From: Patescibacteria group bacterium | GTDB lineage: Bacteria; Patescibacteriota; Patescibacteriia; JAHIZJ01 | Length of the DNA stretch: 32,050 bases | Reading direction: 5' to 3' | Assembly: GCA_018814765.1 (NCBI GenBank) | Contig: JAHIZJ010000086.1 | Location: 1 to 32,050 of the forward strand | Part shown: one piece after another, positions 8,055 to 15,605 of the stretch | Layout: the number at the start of each line of letters is the position of its first letter | How positions within the stretch are numbered: position 1 is the first letter of the stretch | Notes under the pieces: model-generated | What the model saw: only the letters and a program-made list of their open reading frames with translations | Databases searched by the model: none | Told to the model about the DNA's origin: nothing | Program-made: the position numbers and the translations under genes

Positions 8055-8657
8055 TTATGGCACAAATGGCACAATATAACCATTAAGCCATTCCGAATCC
8101 CAATAAGTCGGATGATGTGGACACTCGGGCTTTGGTCCACGATTAGGTAAATCCGCTTCTGAATAACCAAAAAATAAATAAGCTCGACCGGCATATTCCG
8201 CATCGGGTATCCATTCTCCTGCTAAACCATCCCATACACAGACACCACACAAGCACCCTTTCTCATCTATTGCATACCTATAATCATAATACCCTCCTCC
8301 CGGTAATGGGGCATCAATCGGATCGTGAGGGACATTAGGCATTAAACCTTCATCAGATAAAACAGGTAGAAAGGAATCTCCATTAAACGAGTAATCAAGA
8401 TATGTACTAATAAACAATGTGGAATCACTATCAAATGAATAGCCATGACTAGGTGTAGGATACTCGCCATGATTGCTATAAAACAAGTGTAAAGCAGTAG
8501 CTATACTATTTAGATCAGACAACCTCTTTGAGTCTCTACTTTTTAATCTGACGTCCTTTAAGCTTATCATGGCCAAGGTGCTTAACAGTGCAATGATAGC
8601 TATTACCACTAAAAGCTCAATTAGAGTAAAACCGTTTGATTTGTTTTTATTACACAT
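8055..8657 (-). CDS. type IV prepilin-like protein (GspG/PilA type)
   Basis: The N-terminus is a class III signal: a short basic leader, then G|FTLIELLVVIAIIALLSTLA, cleaved by prepilin peptidase after Gly, with the conserved Glu5. It is followed by the SRDSKRLSDLNSIATALHLFY helix typical of type II pseudopilins and Patescibacterial pilins, and a C-terminal globular part with a CLCGVC cluster and a CPHH motif near residue 182. The length is 200 residues. Unlike most native genes here it has a Shine-Dalgarno (GGAGG, 9 bases before the ATG). No assembly ATPase or peptidase gene is in the window, so it would rely on genes elsewhere. Confidence 0.88.
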   Translation of the reverse strand: MCNKNKSNGFTLIELLVVIAIIALLSTLAMISLKDVRLKSRDSKRLSDLNSIATALHLFYSNHGEYPTPSHGYSFDSDSTLFISTYLDYSFNGDSFLPVLSDEGLMPNVPHDPIDAPLPGGGYYDYRYAIDEKGCLCGVCVWDGLAGEWIPDAEYAGRAYLFFGYSEADLPNRGPKPECPHHPTYWDSEWLNGYIVPFVP

Positions 8658-8716
8658 ATATTAATTCCTCCAGCGCTATCTTCTGACAATATATTATTAA
8701 TAGTACATTACTCCTC

Positions 8717-9604
8717 TTATGTAATCAAGAATATCCCACCTATTATAAGTATGATCGCAATTATTTTTTGAAGGGAAACCATGCGCGTAATTTCTTCATT
8801 AATCCAACCTGACTTAAGTCTGGTTAATATTATTGTCCATAAAAATAGAAAAAGATATTGTATCGTTACAACAGCCGAAGCCAACGAAACATACCAGAAC
8901 GATATAGCAACCACATAAAAAAAAACAGCAATCTGTGAATTTGATTCTGAAATTGAGTAAAGCACTACACCTTTCCAGCCTCGTTCCTTAATAGTTTGTC
9001 TTAATAATGGAATTAAATGCGCAAACACAATCATTCCAATGATGCCTACGAAAAAAGTAAACCAAGCGTATATTGTCCAATAGGAATAATAATCCAGTAA
9101 ATATTTACTAACAATGGACTGGGCAGAAGCAGTAAAAGCAGATATAATCATCAATCCAAATGCTCGACTTTGCAATACCGCCTTAATACTGTCCCGTAAC
9201 ATTATTAAAACTGAACCTGCTACCACAATAGCAATGCCAAAATATGTTTGTAAAGAAAATATTTCATTTAGAACTATGGCGCTAATGACTGCAATAAATA
9301 CTGTAACTAAAGAAAAAACAGGCACCACACGAGAAATCTCCTCTATACGTGCAGCCATAAAATATGTATAGCCCATTATTATCCACATTATAGCTGCGCC
9401 TACTAGTAATAATAAATGCCCCATCTCAACAGATTCTCTGAAAAATATAAAAACTCCCCCGCCAAAAACAATATGTACAACACTTAAAGGAATATAAATA
9501 AGACCTGGGTTCGATAAATGTTTCGATATAACATATTTATCCGCAATGTTGGTTACCGACCAGATTAATCCAGCTAATAGCGCTAGTCCAATTCCAATTG
9601 TCAT
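8717..9604 (-). CDS. EamA/DMT-superfamily transporter
   Basis: The 295-residue protein has ten predicted membrane helices in two homologous halves, as in drug/metabolite transporters (EamA). The first half begins GLALLAGLIWSVTNIADKYV, and the second repeats the pattern at AFGLMIISAFTASAQSIVSK. The substrate cannot be read from sequence. The start at 9604 has no Shine-Dalgarno and lies in an AT-rich stretch. It is transcribed in the same direction as the histidine phosphatase, 41 bases away, and could form an operon with it. Confidence 0.85.
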   Translation of the reverse strand: MTIGIGLALLAGLIWSVTNIADKYVISKHLSNPGLIYIPLSVVHIVFGGGVFIFFRESVEMGHLLLLVGAAIMWIIMGYTYFMAARIEEISRVVPVFSLVTVFIAVISAIVLNEIFSLQTYFGIAIVVAGSVLIMLRDSIKAVLQSRAFGLMIISAFTASAQSIVSKYLLDYYSYWTIYAWFTFFVGIIGMIVFAHLIPLLRQTIKERGWKGVVLYSISESNSQIAVFFYVVAISFWYVSLASAVVTIQYLFLFLWTIILTRLKSGWINEEITRMVSLQKIIAIILIIGGIFLIT

Positions 9605-9644
9605 TTCTGCTTATTTCTAATTTTTAATTCTTAATTATTAATTC

Positions 9645-10184
9645 TTAATTAATATAATAATCCCATCCTGGCTGCCAGGACTTTGTCTTGCGCCAATCCT
9701 GATCAATCGCTTGTTGCCAGGTTTTTTTGTTTAGTATTACTTCAATGGCCAATTGTGGTGCTTTGTGAGCCATAATAGCAATCTGCTTATTATCATATTC
9801 TTTTTTCAAATATTCTAAAAAGTCGCTTACCCTTTGCTCAACATCTTTCATACTTTCACCACTGGGAAATGGAGTGTCGATATAGTTTTTGTAAATAACA
9901 ATCGCCTCACTAGCTTGAGTTATGTCCCCGTAATTACACTCGCGTAATCGATTATCCTGAATAAACTCATATTTATCTCCGAAACCAAGCTGGGCAGAAT
10001 CAGTAGCTCGTTTTAAATCAGACGTAAAAAACGCATCAAACTTTTTATCGTCCACTTGTTGGCCTAACTCCTTGGCTTGCTGAATTCCCAGTTCTGATAA
10101 ATCACCCGGAGCCCAGCCAGTACAAAGATCCTGCTCATTGTCAGTTGTGGTTCCATGGACTAGATATGTGATCTTTACGCTCAT
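9645..10184 (-). CDS. histidine phosphatase family protein
   Basis: The 179-residue protein follows the phosphoglycerate-mutase-like fold: phosphohistidine motif near residue 10, FTSDLKRATDSAQ (Arg-bearing motif), RECNYGD with the acid/base Glu, FPSGESMKDVEQRV, and a C-terminal His motif (MAHKAPQ). The classic RHG triad reads VHG here, so the first Arg is replaced while the catalytic His stays. I believe this VHG form belongs to a subfamily common in CPR and Clostridia rather than to a decayed gene, because every other motif is intact. The substrate is unknown. Confidence 0.82.
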   Translation of the reverse strand: MSVKITYLVHGTTTDNEQDLCTGWAPGDLSELGIQQAKELGQQVDDKKFDAFFTSDLKRATDSAQLGFGDKYEFIQDNRLRECNYGDITQASEAIVIYKNYIDTPFPSGESMKDVEQRVSDFLEYLKKEYDNKQIAIMAHKAPQLAIEVILNKKTWQQAIDQDWRKTKSWQPGWDYYIN

Positions 10185-10196
10185 AATTAATTACTA

Positions 10197-10224
10197 TTGA
10201 CAAATATATATAGTATGCTATCAT
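10197..10224 (+). promoter_or_regulatory. TTGACA-16-TATCAT promoter of the plus-strand small RNA
   Basis: TTGACA (10197-10202), a 16-base spacer and TATCAT (10219-10224) point right into a gap with no protein gene on the plus strand. Transcription would begin near 10231. Confidence 0.7.
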
Positions 10225-10230
10225 ACATCG

Positions 10231-10359
10231 ATGGCTAAACGATGGCCTTTCCGGTAAGACTCGAGTCATTTGACCTAGTCGTGAAAGACCTACCCATTAA
10301 GCCATTAGCTGTGCAGTTAAACCTGGTTCAAAAACCTGGTTGCACAGCTTCTTTTTTTT
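10231..10359 (+). ncRNA. candidate small RNA (about 130 nt) with own promoter and terminator
   Basis: Between a good promoter and a strong terminator lies about 75 bases of unassigned sequence with short self-complementary pieces (GACTCGAGTC; GATGGCTAAACGATGGCC). No Shine-Dalgarno is present. The first transcribed bases could be the ATG at 10231, 6 bases after the -10, the spacing seen at leaderless native genes; it would encode only MAKRWPFR. I looked for SRP RNA, 6S and tmRNA core motifs and found none. Either a new small RNA or a leaderless micro-ORF is possible. The 105-aa ORF at 10242 on this strand runs through the terminator and is antisense to rarA, so I reject it. Confidence 0.55.
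10307..10359 (+). terminator. strong intrinsic terminator, plus strand
   Basis: AGCTGTGCA (10307-10315) pairs with TGCACAGCT (10341-10349), with further GGTT/AACC pairing inside, followed by TCTTTTTTTT. It ends just before the convergent rarA stop. Confidence 0.85.
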
Positions 10360-10362
10360 CTA

Positions 10363-11628
10363 CTATTTGTGATAATACTTTTTATTTTTCAGCGATTTGG
10401 GTAAATAATCCTGTTCCCCTTCCTCTACTGAAAAATCATGTGAATATTTATATTCTTTGCCGTAACCCAAATTTTTCATCAAGTCGGTTGGAGCGTTACG
10501 TAGATGAAGCGGTACCGGTTCGTTTAATGTATCCTTTACATCTTTATGGGCTGACATAATTCCTGTAATAACCGCATTTGACTTTGGGGCCAATGCTAAA
10601 TAGATGGCTGCTTGTGCTAAATTAAGCTGTGCTTCAGGAAAACCAATAAAATCAACTGCGTGAGCTGCTGCATTTGCGATTAACAAAGCTTGAGGATCAG
10701 CATTGCCTATATCTTCTGATGCTAGTATCACCATTCGGCGGGCAATGAAACGAGGATCTTCACCGGCTTGAATCATTCGAGCCAGCCAATAGAGCGCGCC
10801 ATCTGCACTCGAGCCTCTTAACGATTTAATAAACGCTGAAATAACATTATAGTGCTCATCTCCCTTTTTATCGTACATAAGAGCCTTGTGCTGAAGTGCA
10901 TCCTCTATTATCTGCTTCTGGATGTGGCGAACTCCGTTCTTGTCCGGCTTGGTGCTTTTAACAGCTATTTCAATTGCATTAAGGGCAGCTCGCGCATCTC
11001 CATTTGAAGCTTTAATTATCAAATCAAGGGCTTGTTTTCCAATTTTTACTTTGTACTCCCCTAGCCCAACTTTCTTGTCCTGTAATGCCTTCTTTAGTAT
11101 TTTACCGATGTGTTCCGGTTCCAAACGGTTAAGCACGTACACCCGGCTACGGGAAAGAAGCGGAGAGATTACTTCAAATGATGGATTCTCTGTTGTCGCG
11201 CCAATCAGAACTATTGTGCCATTTTCAACGTATGGTAAAAAAGCATCTTGCTGTGCCTTGTTCCAACGATGGATTTCATCAACAAATAGGATTGTTCGCT
11301 TACTGTGGAACTTTCTTAAATCCTGAGCTTTTCTTACTACTTTGCGTAGCTCTGCCACCCCTGATGCTACTGCAGACATCTGTACAAATTCTGATTTTGT
11401 CAGCTGGGCAATAATTCGAGCCAGTGTTGTCTTGCCCGACCCGGGTGGACCCCATAGAATCATCGAAAACAGCTCATCGTTTTCGATCGCCTGACGTAAA
11501 ACCTTGCCTTCGCCGACAATCTCATTCTGACCAAAGAAATTCTCCAGCTTATCGGGTCTAATTCTATCTGACAAAGGAGCTTCTTTTGAAAGCTCTTGGT
11601 TCATTTTATTTTCGAATAAGTCGGTCAT
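10363..11628 (-). CDS. rarA: replication-associated recombination protein A (RarA/MgsA), AAA+ ATPase
   Basis: RarA is a clamp-loader-like ATPase acting at stalled replication forks. The 421-residue product has PLSDRIRPDKLENFFGQ at the N-terminus, Walker A WGPPGSGKTTLA, Walker B ILFVDEIHR, sensor 1 IGATTENPSF, and the C-terminal tetramerisation region with RGSSADGALYWLARM and ASEDIGNADP. The length is typical. TATTAT ends 6 bases before the ATG, so the message is probably leaderless. It is downstream of, and separated by a hairpin from, the propeller-like cassette gene, whose terminator isolates it. Confidence 0.95.
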   Translation of the reverse strand: MTDLFENKMNQELSKEAPLSDRIRPDKLENFFGQNEIVGEGKVLRQAIENDELFSMILWGPPGSGKTTLARIIAQLTKSEFVQMSAVASGVAELRKVVRKAQDLRKFHSKRTILFVDEIHRWNKAQQDAFLPYVENGTIVLIGATTENPSFEVISPLLSRSRVYVLNRLEPEHIGKILKKALQDKKVGLGEYKVKIGKQALDLIIKASNGDARAALNAIEIAVKSTKPDKNGVRHIQKQIIEDALQHKALMYDKKGDEHYNVISAFIKSLRGSSADGALYWLARMIQAGEDPRFIARRMVILASEDIGNADPQALLIANAAAHAVDFIGFPEAQLNLAQAAIYLALAPKSNAVITGIMSAHKDVKDTLNEPVPLHLRNAPTDLMKNLGYGKEYKYSHDFSVEEGEQDYLPKSLKNKKYYHK

Positions 11629-11634
11629 AAAGAT

Positions 11635-11640
11635 ATAATA
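11635..11640 (-). promoter_or_regulatory. -10 box of rarA
   Basis: TATTAT lies 6 bases before the rarA ATG on the minus strand. The matching -35 region (TCGCTT at 17-base spacing) is poor. Confidence 0.4.
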
Positions 11641-11659
11641 TCACAAATTAATATCGTAA

Positions 11660-11716
11660 GCGAGGATAATATTCCTTTGCACCAAACAAGATTTGGTGCT
11701 TGTTCGCCTACCTAAG
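11660..11716. repeat. post-terminator hairpin, similar in plan to the 67-bp repeats
   Basis: GCGAG and TCGCC ends enclose a perfect inner hairpin (GCACCAAA/TTTGGTGC). The right part, TCGCCTACCTAAGTATAAAAAAAGG, resembles the TCGCCTATTAAGAAATAAAAAGG of the repeats at 19867 and 20454, and all three adjoin the terminator of a cassette-class gene. Similarity was judged by eye. Confidence 0.5.
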
Positions 11717-11718
11717 TA

Positions 11719-11750
11719 TAAAAAAAGGCGCAGATTTTTTAAGCCTGCGC
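11719..11750 (-). terminator. intrinsic terminator of the propeller-like gene
   Basis: On the minus strand GCGCAG...CTGCGC is followed by CTTTTTTTAT. It lies 8 bases after the stop codon. Confidence 0.85.
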
Positions 11751-11757
11751 GTTGACT

Positions 11758-12858
11758 TTACCGATTCTTCGGCTGAACGAGGGTAATACCCACCTGACGA
11801 ACCAACAGAGCACCCAGCTGATGTCCTATAAACTCGTACTTATCAGTCCCGTCGAACAAGAGATACGGGTCCAAGCCCGGTGGACAATGCCACAGTTCTT
11901 TCCTGTCTGTCTGGACTACAAGGTTGTGAGTGGGTCCTTGGCTAACGCTAACGACTTTGCCGTGCGTACCAACCCCTAGAATCAGCTGTACCTCACTATC
12001 ATCAAACGGGACAAATTGAATACCAATGGCTTCGTCGTACACATAGATGCCACTTGGATTGTAGGAATGGTAGAAAAGGATATCTGCAGACTCGTCCGCT
12101 CCAAACGCATGTGTTGTACCTTCCCAAATCTGCCTATTGCTATCTGGAGTGCAGAGATACAGGCGGTCATTATCGTCCTGTACAATCAATCCCAACGGGT
12201 ATACCCATGATCTCCGAATACACGATGGAGTATTGAGCCTACAAGACTTACCACCTTTAATAATATAATATGCACTTCCAGATTTCACCACGATCGTTCC
12301 ATCTTGAACTCTGATATTCGCTGGATCAAGAGCGGTGTGTGTACTTAAGAGGTCCTGGTGATCATCGGCCATTATCCGTCTGATTCCCTTGCTGAATAGG
12401 GCAACGACTCCGCGAGGATCTGGCCAAACATGTAGAAGCTCACCAAGCGAATCGGGCCACTCCATGAAGATATGTCCATCAGTTGTACACCAAGCAATCT
12501 GCCTTTCAGATGGAATTATCACGCCTCTGTCGCTCAGGATATAGCCTTCTCTCATTCCACGAGGAAACTGTTTAGGAGCACCACTAAAAATTGTGGTTAT
12601 CCCCATTCCCTCAGTATAGATAAAGTTACTCCCAATACGCACCATCACACCATTACCAGCAGGCCAGCAATCATCCCATTTCCCGTCGTGGAGAAGGCTT
12701 GAAAGAAATGGATTACCTAGCGTTCCTAGCTCCTGAATACTGTCCAGGACAACTTTGGGATTTATTTCTCCCAACAGAAACCGTCCTTCGACATGCCGCC
12801 ACTTCTTAGTTAGAGTTGCGATCAGGGGATCTGTGACACGATATGTTCCTCGCGCCAT
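11758..12858 (-). CDS. probable beta-propeller-like protein of unknown function (cassette-class gene)
   Basis: Starting at the ATG at 12858 (366 residues), which follows GAAGGAGGT by 6 bases. The first 50 residues are helical (LTKKWRHVEGRFLLGEINPK and VVLDSIQEL), a pattern I associate with hypothetical proteins of Parcubacteria. The rest is strand-rich with repeated hydrophobic pairs, for example GTIVVKSGSAYYIIKGG, GLIVQDDNDRLYLCT and NLVVQTDRKELWHCP, spaced about 40-50 residues apart, which suggests a propeller. There is no signal peptide or membrane helix. It has a TTGACA promoter, a strong ribosome site and its own terminator, and higher G+C than rarA and uppS nearby. The propeller reading is inference. 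Confidence 0.7.
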   Translation of the reverse strand: MARGTYRVTDPLIATLTKKWRHVEGRFLLGEINPKVVLDSIQELGTLGNPFLSSLLHDGKWDDCWPAGNGVMVRIGSNFIYTEGMGITTIFSGAPKQFPRGMREGYILSDRGVIIPSERQIAWCTTDGHIFMEWPDSLGELLHVWPDPRGVVALFSKGIRRIMADDHQDLLSTHTALDPANIRVQDGTIVVKSGSAYYIIKGGKSCRLNTPSCIRRSWVYPLGLIVQDDNDRLYLCTPDSNRQIWEGTTHAFGADESADILFYHSYNPSGIYVYDEAIGIQFVPFDDSEVQLILGVGTHGKVVSVSQGPTHNLVVQTDRKELWHCPPGLDPYLLFDGTDKYEFIGHQLGALLVRQVGITLVQPKNR

Positions 12859-12934
12859 AACGTTACCTCCTTCATTTGAATGAACCACCCATCTAGATTA
12901 TCCGCGGTGGACAATCAAGGCGATAGGTCGTATT

Positions 12935-12963
12935 AAGTTATCGCACTAATATTTTTTTGTCAA
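12935..12963 (-). promoter_or_regulatory. TTGACA-17-TAACTT promoter
   Basis: A perfect TTGACA (12958-12963) and TAACTT (12935-12940) on the minus strand, 77 bases before the start of the propeller-like gene. The leader between contains GGTGGACAATC and CGATAGGTCG but no obvious riboswitch. Confidence 0.75.
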
Positions 12964-12980
12964 GGCAAAAAACAAATCTA

Positions 12981-13099
12981 GTGCACCGCCACCCTAAAGA
13001 CCAAAAGTACCACTGTCATCCCAGGCTTGACCTGGGATCCCGTTACTCTTGCTACAGCGGGATTCTGAATAGATTTCAGAATGACGAGTGGCGGCGCAC
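12981..13099. repeat. 119-bp palindromic REP/MITE-like element
   Basis: Outer arms GTGCACCGCCAC and GTGGCGGCGCAC pair with one G-U. Inside, GTCAT...ATGAC encloses three hairpins: CCCAGG..CCTGGG, CCCG..CGGG and ATTCTGAA..TTCAGAAT. The TCATCCCAGGCTTGACCTGGGATC core is of the type scattered through many bacterial genomes. It sits directly upstream of the cassette promoter. No transposase or target duplication was seen. Confidence 0.7.
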
Positions 13100-13163
13100 T
13101 TATGACAATAGAATAATAATAATTAAAAAAACGAACCGTTCAATCCGCATTGTTGTTAATCTG

Positions 13164-13823
13164 CTATTTGGATAATTTAATTTTTTTAATCAACCTAGTT
13201 TTATTGGTATCTAAAGTTTTATCTGCTTCCACTAAGTCTATTTCTTTTACTGAAAATAATCCATACTTCGTTTCATTATTATTTTCTATATAATCTATTA
13301 TTGCGCGATCAGCCGCTTTGCTAAATCTAGTCAATACTATCCACCATAGACGCGTGTGAATATCATCATATTCATTTATTGATATATTACTCTCCTTAAA
13401 CAATTGGCGCATTTTAAATACATACTTCGACAAATTTCCACCAGTATCTAGAATCATGGCCATAATTGAATTTCCTAGAGTCAATCCCCTTGCTTCAATC
13501 TCAATTCTTGAAATATTTTGACTGGCATTTTGACAAGCTTCAATTATTCGATCTTTGTAATCCTTTATTTCACTCACTCCACCTATACCTGACATAGTAA
13601 CGTGAAAATAATCAGGCCGATAATATATATGTTCGGGCCATTTCTGTTCCATTTCTGAAATTGCACTACTAAGGTTATCAGTAATTTCTTTGTTTGGGCG
13701 AATTATCAATGTCCAGTAAAGCTTACCAGAATAGTCTTCATATTTAAAAACAGGCGGTGGCCAATGCTTCACCGTCTTGTTCATTATTTTATCAAAAGCC
13801 ACTTGTTGTGCAGTAATCGACAT
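13164..13823 (-). CDS. 2H phosphoesterase superfamily protein (LigT-like)
   Basis: The 219-residue protein has two His-centred motifs spaced as in the 2H family: YFHVTMSGIGG (about residue 84) and DIHTRLWWIVL (about residue 156). 2H enzymes open 2',3'-cyclic phosphates or act on related RNA ends. The second motif reads HTR rather than the strict HxT/S, so activity is uncertain. It follows uppS by 5 bases and is the last gene of the isoprenoid operon. Its substrate may not be RNA, and no operon partner suggests one. Confidence 0.6.
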   Translation of the reverse strand: MSITAQQVAFDKIMNKTVKHWPPPVFKYEDYSGKLYWTLIIRPNKEITDNLSSAISEMEQKWPEHIYYRPDYFHVTMSGIGGVSEIKDYKDRIIEACQNASQNISRIEIEARGLTLGNSIMAMILDTGGNLSKYVFKMRQLFKESNISINEYDDIHTRLWWIVLTRFSKAADRAIIDYIENNNETKYGLFSVKEIDLVEADKTLDTNKTRLIKKIKLSK

Positions 13824-13828
13824 AAATA

Positions 13829-14521
13829 CTATCTCCCAAACCTCCGTTGTCTGGATTGAAAATCTTTTATCAGTTTATCGATATCTTTTTCTTTAAAGTC
13901 AGGCCAGTGCTTATCAACAAATGCATACTCGGCATATTCTAACTGCCAGGGTAAAAAACCAGAAGTTCGCTGCTCTCCTGACGTCCTAACAACCAAATCT
14001 ATATCGGGCAAACCAGGATTGTATAAATTTTCATCAATAATCTGCCTATTCACTTTTAGAGGGGATATTTTCTTCTTTATTATTTTTTTTACCATATCAA
14101 TTATTTCTGCACGGCCGCCATAGTTTAAACATAGGTGTACAATCCCGCGAGTATTATTCTTGGTTTTGTCTACTGCTTTTTTTATATAATTCTGGAGCCT
14201 ATCAGGAAATTCATCAATCCGCCCAGAAACGACTAACTTTACGTTCTCACTATTAAACTTATCTAATCTGTTTATAAAAACTTCTTCGAATAGTTTTAAA
14301 AGGTAGTTCACCTCTCGTTTAGCTCGTCTCCAATTCTCTGTTGAAAAAGCCCAGAAAGTCATGACCTTAACCCCCCGATCAATAGCTGCATAACAAACTT
14401 TTTCCATTACATCAACGCCTCTTTTGTGACCTAAAAGCGCGGGCAAATGTTTGGATTTTGCCCAGCGTCGATTTCCATCAGGAATTATCGCGATATGTTG
14501 AGGCACCGCAGCTTTGGCCAT
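13829..14521 (-). CDS. uppS: isoprenyl transferase (undecaprenyl diphosphate synthase family)
   Basis: This is a cis-prenyltransferase that builds the C55 lipid carrier by adding isopentenyl units to a short trans-prenyl diphosphate. The 230-residue product has IAIIPDGNRRWAK with the catalytic Asp, TFWAFSTENWRR, LNYGGRAEI, and the C-terminal DLVVRTSGEQRTSGFLPWQ and YAEYAF motifs. It directly follows the trans-polyprenyl synthase gene, 4 bases away, which would supply its primer, while UppP on the other side of the window recycles the product. Confidence 0.95.
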   Translation of the reverse strand: MAKAAVPQHIAIIPDGNRRWAKSKHLPALLGHKRGVDVMEKVCYAAIDRGVKVMTFWAFSTENWRRAKREVNYLLKLFEEVFINRLDKFNSENVKLVVSGRIDEFPDRLQNYIKKAVDKTKNNTRGIVHLCLNYGGRAEIIDMVKKIIKKKISPLKVNRQIIDENLYNPGLPDIDLVVRTSGEQRTSGFLPWQLEYAEYAFVDKHWPDFKEKDIDKLIKDFQSRQRRFGR

Positions 14522-14525
14522 ATTA

Positions 14526-15605
14526 TTATCGATTTCTAGATACTAAATAATCAGCTAAATATAACAATATACTACCACTTCTGGCCGAAATCTGTCTAGT
14601 ATTAACTATTGCACGCTTAGCTGAGTTGGAATATTTTTGTATTAGCTGTTGTGACTTCTCTGGTGATTTTGATTTTATAAACAATCTCCTGATTTTTGAT
14701 ATTTGTACGGAGCTAAATCCTGTTTTACCATAATGGCTTAACAGCCACTTTTTATCATTTGCTTTCAATTGTTTCACGGCATAGTAATACAACAATGTAC
14801 GCTTACCTTGTTTAATGTCTGAGTCAACGGGTTTTCCTAGCTCCTTTTTGCTACCAAATACTCCGAGGACATCATCGCGTATCTGAAAAGCCATACCAGC
14901 CGGCAGGGAAAATCTACTAAGCAGGTCTAACTGTTTTTTATTTGCTCCACCCAAAATTGCTCCCAAGTGCAAGGGCGTTTCAAATGAATATTTCGCTGTT
15001 TTGTATTTTTGAACTAACCTTATGTCCGACTGTGTAACATTTTTCTTGACGTCTTTGTAAACATCTAAGGCTTGACCAAAATTAGTTTCTGTCATTAAAC
15101 GATTCACCCTATCGATGGCCTGAGCTTTCTTTTTATCCGGGAGCTTTGATTGAGAGATTAATGTATTAGCCATATTGCATCCGATATTACCGGTTAAGAT
15201 CGCCATTGATATTCCGAAATGATCAGCGTCACCTTTTCTAAATTTCTTTTTGTGGTATTTTGAAAAATACTTATGGACAGTCAATCCTTTTCTGCGCCAC
15301 TCATCCTGATCGATAATATCATCATGGATCAGTAAATAACTATGGATCAGCTCTATGGCTGCAGAAATATCAACCATCAAATTAGGATTAGTTCCACCCA
15401 CCGCTTCATAACCCACTTTAACCAGCCACGCCCTGATGCGTTTACTCGAACTACGCAGTGTAAATTCTTCTAGCCTATTTACTAGCTCCACTAAGAAAGG
15501 CGATATCTTTCTGGCTTGTCTTTTTTCAATACTAAAATATTTTTCAAGCCTCTGCTCGACTTTCTTTTTGTATTTATTTATATCAGTTGTATACGAAGTG
15601 TTCAT
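14526..15605 (-). CDS. trans-polyprenyl diphosphate synthase (FPP/GGPP type)
   Basis: This trans-prenyltransferase condenses isopentenyl diphosphate into farnesyl or geranylgeranyl diphosphate. The 359-residue product is alpha-helical, with the first Asp-rich motif LIHDDIIDQDEWRRK (about residue 95), and the second as FQIRDDVLGVFG with GKPVDSDIKQGKRTLL. The last Asp of the second motif is Gly, a variant that is common in bacterial GGPP synthases. The ATG at 15605 overlaps the upstream stop (ATGA). Product chain length cannot be read reliably from the sequence; coupling to uppS suggests a primer for the C55 carrier. Confidence 0.9.
   Translation of the reverse strand: MNTSYTTDINKYKKKVEQRLEKYFSIEKRQARKISPFLVELVNRLEEFTLRSSSKRIRAWLVKVGYEAVGGTNPNLMVDISAAIELIHSYLLIHDDIIDQDEWRRKGLTVHKYFSKYHKKKFRKGDADHFGISMAILTGNIGCNMANTLISQSKLPDKKKAQAIDRVNRLMTETNFGQALDVYKDVKKNVTQSDIRLVQKYKTAKYSFETPLHLGAILGGANKKQLDLLSRFSLPAGMAFQIRDDVLGVFGSKKELGKPVDSDIKQGKRTLLYYYAVKQLKANDKKWLLSHYGKTGFSSVQISKIRRLFIKSKSPEKSQQLIQKYSNSAKRAIVNTRQISARSGSILLYLADYLVSRNR

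Noticed and set aside
10242-10559. Plus-strand 105-aa ORF
   Set aside because: It has no ribosome site, crosses a strong terminator and then runs antisense to rarA.
12016-12702. Several plus-strand ORFs inside the propeller-like gene
   Set aside because: They are shadows of the minus-strand coding frame; none has a ribosome site or recognisable product.
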